From the NCBI RefSeq assembly GCF_006517435.1, contig NZ_VHQG01000002.1:255390-319389 (forward strand): a DNA stretch of 64,000 bases, in the 5' to 3' direction. A program made the translations under genes and the position numbers. The notes under the pieces are model-generated. The model ran no database searches, was not told the origin of the DNA, and was given only the letters and a program-made list of their open reading frames with translations. Positions within the stretch are counted from its first letter, which is position 1, and every line of letters starts with the position of its first letter. Positions 18,421 to 25,920 of this stretch are shown piece after piece. The stretch is from Schumannella soli. Lineage in GTDB: Bacteria > Actinomycetota > Actinomycetes > Actinomycetales > Microbacteriaceae.

Positions 18421-19788
18421 TCACTCGGGCAGGCGGATCATCTTGCGGTTGAGGAACTCGCCGATGCCGACGGCGCCGAGCTCGCGGCCCGTGCCGGACT
18501 GCTTCACGCCGCCGAACGGCAGCTCGGCGGCCTCGGCGCCGACCACGTTGATGAAGACCATGCCGGCCTCGATGCGGTCGGCCACGCGCAGGGCCTGCTG
18601 CTCGTCGGGGGTGAACACGTAGGAGCCGAGCCCGAAGTCGGTGGCGTTGGCGATCTCGATCGCCTCGTCCTCCGAGTGCACGCGGTAGAGCGACGCGACC
18701 GGTCCGAAGAACTCCTCGCCGAAGGCGGGGTTGGCGCGGTCGATGTCGGCCAGCACGCCGGGGAAGAACTTCGTGCCCTCGCGCGGCTGCGGGGCGAGCA
18801 GCGCCGTGGCGCCGTTCTCGAGCGCGCGCTTGACCTGGCCGTCGAGGCGCTCGGCGGCGGCCTCCGACGACAGCGGTCCGAGCTCGGTGTCGTCCGAGGT
18901 CGGGTCGGCGGGGGCGACCTGCGCGATCGCGGCGGTGAACTTCTCCGCGAAGGCGTCGTAGAGGTCGTCGATCACGATGAAGCGCTTCGCGGCGTTGCAC
19001 GACTGGCCGCCGTTGTCGAGGCGACCGGCGACCGCGGCCTCGACCGTGGCATCCAGGTCGTCGCTGCCGAGCACGATGAACGGGTCGGATCCGCCGAGTT
19101 CGAGCGCGACCTTCTTGAGGTGGCGTCCCGCGATCTCGGCGACCGCGGCGCCCGCGCGCTCCGAGCCGGTGAGGGAGACCCCGCGGATGCGACGGTCGGC
19201 GATGATCGGCTCGATCTGCTCCGTCGACGCGAACAGGTTCACGTAGGCGTTCACCGGGATGCCGGCCTCGTGGAAGATCTGCTCCTGCACGAGCGCCGAG
19301 TCGGGGCACTGCGGGGCGTGCTTGAGCAGGATCGGGTTGCCCACGATCAGGTTCGGTCCGGCGAAGCGGGCGACCTGGTAGTAGGGGAAGTTCCACGGCA
19401 TGATGCCAAGCAGCGGGCCGAGCGCGGCCTTGCGCAGCAGGGCGCGGCCGCCCTCGACGGCGATCGGCTCGTCGGCGAGCAGCGCCTCGGCGTTGTCGGC
19501 GTAGTACTGGTAGATCGCCGCGGCGAACTCGACCTCGCCGACGGCCTGCGCGCGCGGCTTGCCCATCTCGCGGGTGATGATCGCGGCGAGCTCGTCGACG
19601 CGGGCGAGGTGGATCTCCGCCACCTTCGCGATCGCGGCGGCGCGCTCGGCGACGGTGCTGGTGCGCGCCCAGGTCGACCAGGCGTCATCCACCTGGGCGA
19701 TCGCGGCCTGCACCTCCTGGTCGCTGGCGAAGGGCACCTGGGTGCCGGTCTGCCCGGTGAAGGGGTCGACGACGGTGAATCCGGTCAC
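18421..19788 (-). CDS. Aldehyde dehydrogenase, succinate-semialdehyde dehydrogenase type
   Basis: 455 residues from GTG 19788, which has a strong AAGGAG site six bases upstream; a much longer open frame to 21225 is a shadow of the next gene. Catalytic residues are visible: Glu in LELGGSDPF, Cys in GGQSCNAAKRF, and PWNFPYYQ for the cofactor side. The enzyme lacks the N-terminal 30 residues of GabD and is closer to the short YneI/Sad branch. It is the third gene of the gab unit, 35 bases after the second. It would oxidise succinate semialdehyde or a related aldehyde to the acid with NAD(P). Confidence 0.9.
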   Translation of the reverse strand: MTGFTVVDPFTGQTGTQVPFASDQEVQAAIAQVDDAWSTWARTSTVAERAAAIAKVAEIHLARVDELAAIITREMGKPRAQAVGEVEFAAAIYQYYADNAEALLADEPIAVEGGRALLRKAALGPLLGIMPWNFPYYQVARFAGPNLIVGNPILLKHAPQCPDSALVQEQIFHEAGIPVNAYVNLFASTEQIEPIIADRRIRGVSLTGSERAGAAVAEIAGRHLKKVALELGGSDPFIVLGSDDLDATVEAAVAGRLDNGGQSCNAAKRFIVIDDLYDAFAEKFTAAIAQVAPADPTSDDTELGPLSSEAAAERLDGQVKRALENGATALLAPQPREGTKFFPGVLADIDRANPAFGEEFFGPVASLYRVHSEDEAIEIANATDFGLGSYVFTPDEQQALRVADRIEAGMVFINVVGAEAAELPFGGVKQSGTGRELGAVGIGEFLNRKMIRLPE

Positions 19789-19823
19789 GTTCTCTCCTTG
19801 CGCTGGTGGTGTTCGAAGGTCGT

Positions 19824-21308
19824 TCAGGATGCGGGGATGAGGGTGTACTTGACCTCGAGGTACTCGTGGATGCCCTCGGCGCCGCCCTCGCGGCCCATGC
19901 CCGACTGCTTCACGCCGCCGAAGGGGGCGGAGGCGTTCGAGACGAGACCCGTGTTGAGGCCCATCATGCCGGTGTCGACGCTCGCGATGAGGCGGTGACC
20001 GCGGGCCACGTTCTCGGTGAAGGCGTAGCCGACGAGGCCGTATTCGGTGCTGTTGGCGATGCGCACGGCCTCCTCCTCGTCGCGGAAGGTGACGATGCCG
20101 AGCAGCGGAGCGAAGATCTCCTCGGTCAGCATGCGGGCGTCGCTCGTGAGCCCGGTGACGACGGTCGGCTCGAAGAAGGTGCCGTCGCCCTCGATCGCCT
20201 TGCCGCCGGTGAGCACGGTGGCTCCCTTGGCGACGGCGTCCTCGACGAGCGAGGCGCTGTTCTTCACGGCCTTGTCGTCGATCAGCGGGCCGATGTTGAC
20301 GCCCTCCTCGGTGCCGCGGCCGACCTTGAAGGCGGCGACGCGGTCGCGCAGACGGGCGCCGAACTCCTCGGCGACGTCCTCGTGCACGATGAAGCGGTTC
20401 GCCGCGGTGCAGGCCTGGCCGATGTTGCGGAACTTCGCCAGCAGGGCGCCCTCCACGGCCTTGTCGAGATCGGCGTCCTCGAACACGAGGAACGGGGCGT
20501 TGCCGCCGAGCTCCATCGAGGTGCGCAGCACGTTCTCGGCGGCCTGCTTGAGCAGCTGCACGCCGACGGGGGTCGAGCCGGTGAAGCTGAGCTTGCGCAG
20601 GCGCGGGTCGGCGATGATCGGGGCCGAGATCTCGCGCGAGCGGTCGCTCGAGATGACGTTGATGACGCCTGCGGGAACTCCGGCGTCGATCAGCAGCTTC
20701 GCGAAGAACTGCGTGGTCAGCGGCGTGAGCGCGGCGGGCTTGATGACGACCGTGCAGCCCGCGGCGAGAGCGGGGCCGACCTTGCGGGTGGCCATCGCGA
20801 GCGGGAAGTTCCACGGGGTGATGAGGAACGCGGGGCCGACCGGACGGTGCGAGACGACGGTCGTGCCCGTGCCCTCGGGGTTGAGTCCGTAGCGGCCGGT
20901 GATGCGCACGGCCTCCTCGCTGAACCAGCGCAGGAACTCGCCGCCGTAGGTGACCTCGCCGTCGGCCTCGGCCAGCGGCTTGCCCATCTCGAGCGTCATG
21001 AGCAGCGCGAAGTCGGCGCGGCGCTCCTGCAGCAGCTCCCACGCCTTGCGCAGGATCTCGCCGCGCTTCCGCGGGGCGGTGGCCGCCCAGGAATCCTGCG
21101 CGGCGACGGCGGCATCGAGGGCGCGGATGCCGTCCTCGGCGCTCGCCGCCTGAAGGGTCGCGAGCACCTGGTTGGTCGCGGGGTCGCGCACGTCGAAGGT
21201 GCGTCCCTCGCTGCTGTCGACCCACTCTCCGCCGATGAGGAGGCCGGTGGGGACGCTGTCGATGAGCTCGCGCTCGCGGGCGGTGAGGGTCGTGGTCGTG
21301 TCGGTCAC
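19824..21308 (-). CDS. gabD: NAD(P)-dependent succinate-semialdehyde dehydrogenase
   Basis: 494 residues from GTG 21308, nine bases after an AAGGAG site. Family features: FLITPWNFPLAMATRKVGPALAAG, SFTGSTPVGVQLL, catalytic Glu in MELGGNAPF and catalytic Cys in GQACTAANRF, ending with PFGGVKQSGMGREGG. Full-length GabD type. It converts succinate semialdehyde from the GabT reaction into succinate for the TCA cycle. It lies 83 bases downstream of gabT with a strong hairpin in between and 35 bases upstream of a second dehydrogenase. Confidence 0.94.
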   Translation of the reverse strand: MTDTTTTLTARERELIDSVPTGLLIGGEWVDSSEGRTFDVRDPATNQVLATLQAASAEDGIRALDAAVAAQDSWAATAPRKRGEILRKAWELLQERRADFALLMTLEMGKPLAEADGEVTYGGEFLRWFSEEAVRITGRYGLNPEGTGTTVVSHRPVGPAFLITPWNFPLAMATRKVGPALAAGCTVVIKPAALTPLTTQFFAKLLIDAGVPAGVINVISSDRSREISAPIIADPRLRKLSFTGSTPVGVQLLKQAAENVLRTSMELGGNAPFLVFEDADLDKAVEGALLAKFRNIGQACTAANRFIVHEDVAEEFGARLRDRVAAFKVGRGTEEGVNIGPLIDDKAVKNSASLVEDAVAKGATVLTGGKAIEGDGTFFEPTVVTGLTSDARMLTEEIFAPLLGIVTFRDEEEAVRIANSTEYGLVGYAFTENVARGHRLIASVDTGMMGLNTGLVSNASAPFGGVKQSGMGREGGAEGIHEYLEVKYTLIPAS

Positions 21309-21357
21309 GTGCGGTGTCTCCTTCGCGGGATGGGCGTCGACGCCCGGCGGGGATGGC

Positions 21358-21382
21358 GGGAGCCCGCCGACGGCGGGCTCCC
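21358..21382 (-). terminator. Perfect hairpin just after gabT, inside the gab unit
   Basis: GGGAGCCCGCC and GGCGGGCTCCC form an 11-pair stem with a GAC loop, 10 bases beyond the gabT stop. With no T-run, it may lower expression of the two downstream genes or protect the gabT message rather than end transcription fully. Confidence 0.6.
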
Positions 21383-21391
21383 GGGTGGTGT

Positions 21392-22741
21392 CTAGTTGGC
21401 GGCGATCGCGTCGACGACGACGTCGAGCGCCTCGTCGAGCAGGGCGTCGCTGATGGCGAGCGGCGGCAGGAAGCGCACGACGTTGCCGTAGGTGCCGCAG
21501 GTCAGCAGCACGACGCCGGCCGCGTGGGCGGCGGCGGCCACCTTGCCGGTGAGTGCCGCATCCGGCTCTCCGGTCGCCGCGTCGACGAGCTCGATCGCCA
21601 TCATCGCGCCGCGGCCGCGCACCTCGGCGATGCGTGGGTCGGCGCCGGTGAGCTTGGCGCGGATGGCCTGCTCGATCTCGCGGGCGCGCTGCAGCAGGTC
21701 GCCCCGCTCGTAGAGCTCGATCGCGGCGAGGGCCGCCGCGCAGGCGATCGGGTTGCCGGTGTAGGTGCCGCCGAGGCCGCCCGCGTGGGGTGCATCCATG
21801 ATCTCGGCACGGCCGGTGATCGCCGACAGCGGCAGGCCGCCGGCGATGCCCTTCGCGGTGACGACGAGGTCGGGCACGATGCCCTCGTGCTCGCTGGCGA
21901 ACATGGCGCCGGTGCGGCCGAAGCCCGACTGCACCTCGTCCGCGATGAAGACGACGTCGTTCGCCTTCGCCCACGCGACGAGCGCGGGCAGGAAGCCCTC
22001 GGCGGGCACGATGAAGCCGCCCTCGCCCTGGATGGGCTCGATGATGATCGCGGCCAGGTTGGCGGCGCCGATCTGCTTCTCGATCTGGGTGATCGCGATC
22101 TTCGCCGCCTCGGCGCCCGACAGGCCGCCGTCGCGCAGCGGGTAGCTGAGCGGGGCGCGGTAGACCTCGGGGGCGAAGGGGCCGAAGCCGCTCTTGTAGG
22201 GCATCGACTTGGCGGTGAGCGCCATCGTCAGGTTGGTGCGACCGTGGTAGGCGTGGTCGAAGGCGACGACGGCCTGCTTGCCGGTGTACGAGCGCGCGAC
22301 CTTGATCGCGTTCTCGACGGCCTCGGCACCGGAGTTGAAGAGCGCGCTGCGCTTGGCGTGGTCGCCGGGGGTGAGGCGGTTGAGCGCCTCGGCCACCTCG
22401 ACGTAGCCCTCGTAGCCGGTGATCGTGAAGCAGGTGTGCGTGAAGGCGTTGACCTGCGCAGTGACGGCGGCGGCGACCTCGGGGGCGGCGTTGCCGACCG
22501 TGGTGACGGCGATGCCCGAGCCGAGGTCGATGAGCGAGTTGCCGTCGACGTCGACGACGACGCCGCCGCCGGCCGCGGTGATGTAGACGGGCAGCGTGAT
22601 GCCGACGCCGTTCGCGACGGCGCTCTGCTTGCGGGCGTGGATCTCGCGCGAGCGCGGGCCGGGGATCTCGGTGACGAGGCGGCGCTCCTGGGGGAGCCCG
22701 GGGCCTCCGACGGTGGATGCGGTGCTGTCGACGAGCGTCAT
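21392..22741 (-). CDS. gabT: 4-aminobutyrate--2-oxoglutarate transaminase
   Basis: 449 residues. A class III PLP aminotransferase: FNSGAEAVENAIKVAR binds PLP phosphate, FDHAYHGRT stacks on the ring, FIADEVQSGFGRTG has the PLP-nitrogen Asp, and the Schiff-base Lys is in VVTAKGIAGGLP. It transfers the amino group of GABA to 2-oxoglutarate, giving succinate semialdehyde, the substrate of the two dehydrogenases that follow. Transcription is leftward, away from the PucR-type regulator at 22892. Confidence 0.94.
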   Translation of the reverse strand: MTLVDSTASTVGGPGLPQERRLVTEIPGPRSREIHARKQSAVANGVGITLPVYITAAGGGVVVDVDGNSLIDLGSGIAVTTVGNAAPEVAAAVTAQVNAFTHTCFTITGYEGYVEVAEALNRLTPGDHAKRSALFNSGAEAVENAIKVARSYTGKQAVVAFDHAYHGRTNLTMALTAKSMPYKSGFGPFAPEVYRAPLSYPLRDGGLSGAEAAKIAITQIEKQIGAANLAAIIIEPIQGEGGFIVPAEGFLPALVAWAKANDVVFIADEVQSGFGRTGAMFASEHEGIVPDLVVTAKGIAGGLPLSAITGRAEIMDAPHAGGLGGTYTGNPIACAAALAAIELYERGDLLQRAREIEQAIRAKLTGADPRIAEVRGRGAMMAIELVDAATGEPDAALTGKVAAAAHAAGVVLLTCGTYGNVVRFLPPLAISDALLDEALDVVVDAIAAN

Positions 22742-22836
22742 GCGCTGGCCTTCCTCGTGGTGGTGTCGGTGGTGGTCGCGGTGCGGCGGTCGCTGTTCAC
22801 GCTAGGCCGGGGCCGCGGGGGATGCGATGGACGACT

Positions 22837-22871
22837 CGGCAGATTCACCGGCACCTCTGCCGAAACGGCAG
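22837..22871. promoter_or_regulatory. CGGCAG/CTGCCG repeats between gabT and the PucR-type regulator
   Basis: Three copies of one hexamer: CGGCAG at 22837-22842, CTGCCG at 22857-22862 and CGGCAG at 22866-22871. The last two form a perfect inverted repeat with an AAA spacer. It ends nine bases before the TAGGGT -10 of the regulator and is 100 bases from the gabT start. Candidate binding site for the regulator. Confidence 0.5.
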
Positions 22872-22879
22872 GGCAGGGC

Positions 22880-22885
22880 TAGGGT
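22880..22885 (+). promoter_or_regulatory. -10 box of the PucR-type regulator gene, leaderless spacing
   Basis: TAGGGT, six bases before the in-frame GTG-CGC-ATG; transcription would start at the GTG (22886) or close to the ATG (22892). Confidence 0.45.
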
Positions 22886-22891
22886 GTGCGC

Positions 22892-24409
22892 ATGCCGGTG
22901 ACCGTCGACGACCTCCTGCGCGAACGCGAGTTCGCCCTCACCGCGCTGGTGCGCTCGGCCGAGCCCGACGCCGGACTGGTGTGGGCATCCAGCTCCGACC
23001 TCGCCGATCCCACGCCGTTCCTCGCCGAGCGGCAGCTCGTGCTCACGACCGGCAGCCAGTTCGCGGCGCACGAGCCGGGCGCGGAGCTCGGCGAGGTCAT
23101 CGACGCCTACGTCGCGCGGCTGGCCGCGATCGGCGTGGTCGGCATCGGCTTCGGCACCGAGGTCGTGCGCGCGGGCACGCCCGACGAGCTCGTCGACGCC
23201 TGCCGTCGGCACGGGCTGACGCTGCTCGAGGTGCCTTACCGCACGCCGTTCCTGGCGATCAGCCGCTGGCTCGCCGCCCGCCTCGAGCGCGAGGCCCGCG
23301 CGCGCGACGAGTGGGGGCTCGCGGCGCAGCGGGCGATCTCGGCGGCCGCGCTCGGCGCCGGCGGCGTGGCGGCCGTGCTCGACGAACTCGCTCGACGCCT
23401 CGACGCCCGCGTGCTGCTCTTCGGCGAGAGCGGTGCCGTCCGCTCGGCCCATCCGCGCTCGGCGATCCGGCGCGACAGCGACGTGGATGCGCGGATCGCG
23501 GCCGAGGCCGCCCGCCTGCTCGCGGCGGGGCGTCGCGCCGGCAGCGAGCTCGAGGTCGACGGCGCGCACGTCTGGTTCCAGACCCTCGGCGCCGGTGGCC
23601 GGCTCGACGGCGTGATCGCCGGAGTCGCGGCGACCGGCTCAGCGCCGCCGGACCGGCCCGCGCGGGCCGTGGTCGCAGGCGCCGTGGCGCTGACCGAGGT
23701 CGCCGCGGGCGCCGCGCGCGAGGCCGTGCGGCTGGCACGCGCCCTGCGTCGGCGCGCGCTCGTCGCCCTGCTCGCGGGTCGGCGCGACGACGCCGTCGGC
23801 CTGCTCGCCGAGCTCGGCGCCACGGTGCCGAACGGCGCGGTCACGGTCGTAGTCGCGCGTCTCGACGACATCGCCGCCGATCGGGCGCTCGCCGTGCTCG
23901 GCGACGCGCTCGCGGCCGAGCTCGACGGGCGTCTGGTGCTCGTCGCCGAGAGCCCCCGGGCGGAGGCTCTCGCCCCGCGGCTCACGGGGCTCGGCGCCGC
24001 GGTCGGCACGGCCGCGCAGCTCGGCGTCGACGCGCTCGAGGCCGGAGTCGCCCGCGCGGGCACGGCGGCGCGGCGCGCGGCCGCGGGGGAGAGCGTCGAC
24101 TGGGCGGCGCTGCCCGACGAGCCACTCGGGCTCGCGATCGGCGCCGGCGGGCTGCGCGAGCTCGCGGCGGCGCGGCTCGGCCCGCTCGAGGACGACGCCG
24201 CCTCGGCCGAACTGCTGCGCTGCGCTCGGGTCTGGCTGCAGAACAACGGGGCGTGGGATGCCGCGGCGCGCGAGCTCGGCATCCACCGGCACAGCCTGCG
24301 CGACCGCATGACGAAGCTCGAGCAGCGTCTCGGGGTCGACCTCGCGCGCTTCGATGCGCGCGCGGAGCTCTGGATGCTGCTGCGCGCCCGCGACGCCGGA
24401 ACACACTGA
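22892..24409 (+). CDS. PucR family transcriptional regulator, probable gab regulator
   Basis: 505 residues from ATG 22892 (GTG 22886 possible). The N-terminal 120 residues fit the PucR ligand domain (VTVDDLLREREFALTALV and FLAERQLVLTTGSQF), the middle is a weakly conserved GGDEF-like/CdaR region, and the C-terminus has the PucR helix-turn-helix (VWLQNNGAWDAAARELGIHR followed by LRDRMTKLEQ). The gene diverges from gabT with a repeat-rich 150-base gap. PucR-type regulators are known activators of amine and GABA catabolism genes, so control of gabT and the two dehydrogenases is the natural prediction. Confidence 0.9.
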   Translation: MPVTVDDLLREREFALTALVRSAEPDAGLVWASSSDLADPTPFLAERQLVLTTGSQFAAHEPGAELGEVIDAYVARLAAIGVVGIGFGTEVVRAGTPDELVDACRRHGLTLLEVPYRTPFLAISRWLAARLEREARARDEWGLAAQRAISAAALGAGGVAAVLDELARRLDARVLLFGESGAVRSAHPRSAIRRDSDVDARIAAEAARLLAAGRRAGSELEVDGAHVWFQTLGAGGRLDGVIAGVAATGSAPPDRPARAVVAGAVALTEVAAGAAREAVRLARALRRRALVALLAGRRDDAVGLLAELGATVPNGAVTVVVARLDDIAADRALAVLGDALAAELDGRLVLVAESPRAEALAPRLTGLGAAVGTAAQLGVDALEAGVARAGTAARRAAAGESVDWAALPDEPLGLAIGAGGLRELAAARLGPLEDDAASAELLRCARVWLQNNGAWDAAARELGIHRHSLRDRMTKLEQRLGVDLARFDARAELWMLLRARDAGTH

Positions 24410-24433
24410 GGAGAGACCTGCCGCTCGCATCGA

Positions 24434-24463
24434 ATGCGAATTCGTATATGATTTCGTGCACGA
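24434..24463 (+). promoter_or_regulatory. Promoter with palindromes before the MHS symporter
   Basis: ATGCGAATTCGTAT (24434-24447) is a palindrome at 12 of 14 positions, and TCGTGCACGA (24454-24463) is a perfect one. Between them TATGAT (24447-24452) is a good -10. This AT-rich patch stands out from its surroundings and probably binds a regulator. An AAGGAG site follows at 24471-24476. Confidence 0.55.
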
Positions 24464-24483
24464 TACGACGAAGGAGTCGGCCC

Positions 24484-25866
24484 ATGACAGCGACGTCACC
24501 CGAGACCACCGCCAGCGGCGAGACCCGATCCGCCCGCGAACGCCGCAGGGTCGCCGTCGCGACCGTGATCGGCACCACCGTCGAGTGGTACGACTTCTTC
24601 ATCTACGCGAACGTCGCGGGGCTGGTGTTCAACACCCTGTTCTTCGCGCCGGTCGGCCAGCAGCTCGGCACCCTCATCTCCTTCGGCACGGTCGGCGTGA
24701 GCTTCCTGTTCCGCCCGCTCGGCGCCTTCCTCGCCGGCCACTTCGGCGACCGTGTCGGCCGCAAGCGCATCCTCGTGCTCACGCTCTTCGGCATGGGCGC
24801 CGCGACGACGCTCATCGGCCTGCTGCCGACCTACGCGACAGCAGGGATCGTCGCGCCGATCCTGCTCGTGCTGCTGCGCATCCTGCAGGGCCTCTCGGCC
24901 GGCGGTGAGTGGGGCGGCGCCGTGCTCATGGCCGTCGAGAACGCGCCCGCCGGGCGGCGCGGCCGCTTCGGCGCCTTCCCGCAGATCGGCGTGCCGCTCG
25001 GACTGCTGCTCGCCTCGGGCATGATCGCGCTCGTCAGCGGCGTCATCGCCCCCGGCGACGCCTGGACCGAGTGGGGCTGGCGCATCCCCTTCCTGGTCAG
25101 CTTCGTGCTCATCATCGTCGGCTACCTCGTGCGCCGCGGCGTGGATGAGAGCCCCGTCTTCCAGCAGATCGCCGAGCGCGGCGCGCGCACCCGGGTGCCG
25201 ATCCTGCAGCTGCTGCGCCACCACACCCCGCTCGTGCTGCTCGCCGCGCTGACCTTCGCCGGCAACAACGCGGCCGGCTACATGACCACGGGCGGCTACA
25301 TCCAGAACCTCGCCACGAACCCCGAGGGGCCGATCCGCCTCGCGCTGCCGCCCGTGCAGATCGCCGTCGCGATCTCGGCCGTCGCCTGGCTCGTCTTCAC
25401 CTGGTTCGGCGGCAGCATCAGCGACCGGATCGGCCGGCGAACGACCTACATCGTCGGCTGGATCCTGCAGCTCGCGACCGTGTTCCCGATGTTCGCCCTG
25501 GTCATGACCGGCGACATCGCGCTGCTCGCCGTCGGGCTCGCGCTGTTCACGATCGGCAACGGCCTCACCTACGGGCCCCAGGCCGCGTTCTTCTCCGAGA
25601 TGTTCCCGGCGTCGATCCGCTTCTCGGGGGTCTCGATCAGCTACGCGATCGGCGCGATCCTCGGCGGCGCCTTCGCCCCGACGATCGCGACGGCGCTCGT
25701 CGGCGCGACGGGCTCGGTCTACTCGGTGGGCGTGTACCTGGCGGGGCTGACGGTCATCGCCCTCGTGGCGACCCTGCTCATCCGCGACCGCCGCGGCATC
25801 GACCTCGGCCCCGACAACGAGGCCGAGCAGGCGAAGAACCCCTTCATCTGGCGCTCGCGCGCCTGA
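24484..25866 (+). CDS. MFS transporter, metabolite:H+ symporter (MHS) family
   Basis: 460 residues from ATG 24484, seven bases after AAGGAG. The N-terminus VATVIGTTVEWYDFFIYA is diagnostic of the MHS family (ShiA, ProP, KgtP relatives), followed by GDRVGRKRILVLTL (motif A) and LQGLSAGGEWGGA. Twelve helices. Members import organic acids, shikimate or betaines with protons. Its position behind the PucR regulator and gab genes suggests uptake of a compound that feeds that pathway, but the substrate is not determined by sequence. Confidence 0.92.
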   Translation: MTATSPETTASGETRSARERRRVAVATVIGTTVEWYDFFIYANVAGLVFNTLFFAPVGQQLGTLISFGTVGVSFLFRPLGAFLAGHFGDRVGRKRILVLTLFGMGAATTLIGLLPTYATAGIVAPILLVLLRILQGLSAGGEWGGAVLMAVENAPAGRRGRFGAFPQIGVPLGLLLASGMIALVSGVIAPGDAWTEWGWRIPFLVSFVLIIVGYLVRRGVDESPVFQQIAERGARTRVPILQLLRHHTPLVLLAALTFAGNNAAGYMTTGGYIQNLATNPEGPIRLALPPVQIAVAISAVAWLVFTWFGGSISDRIGRRTTYIVGWILQLATVFPMFALVMTGDIALLAVGLALFTIGNGLTYGPQAAFFSEMFPASIRFSGVSISYAIGAILGGAFAPTIATALVGATGSVYSVGVYLAGLTVIALVATLLIRDRRGIDLGPDNEAEQAKNPFIWRSRA

Positions 25867-25884
25867 GCCGCGGCCGTGCACGAG

Positions 25885-25914
25885 GGGCCCCGATCCGGTG
25901 GTGGATCGGGGCCC
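25885..25914. terminator. Bidirectional terminator between the symporter and the ThDP enzyme
   Basis: GGGCCCCGATCC pairs perfectly with GGATCGGGGCCC around GGTGGT. The flanking genes converge. Confidence 0.8.
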
Positions 25915-25920
25915 TCCGCG

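Noticed and set aside
18421-21225. A single 934-residue reading frame on the minus strand
   Set aside because: Only its last 455 codons resemble a protein family; the rest is the antiphase reading of the gabD gene, and a strong ribosome site marks the internal GTG.
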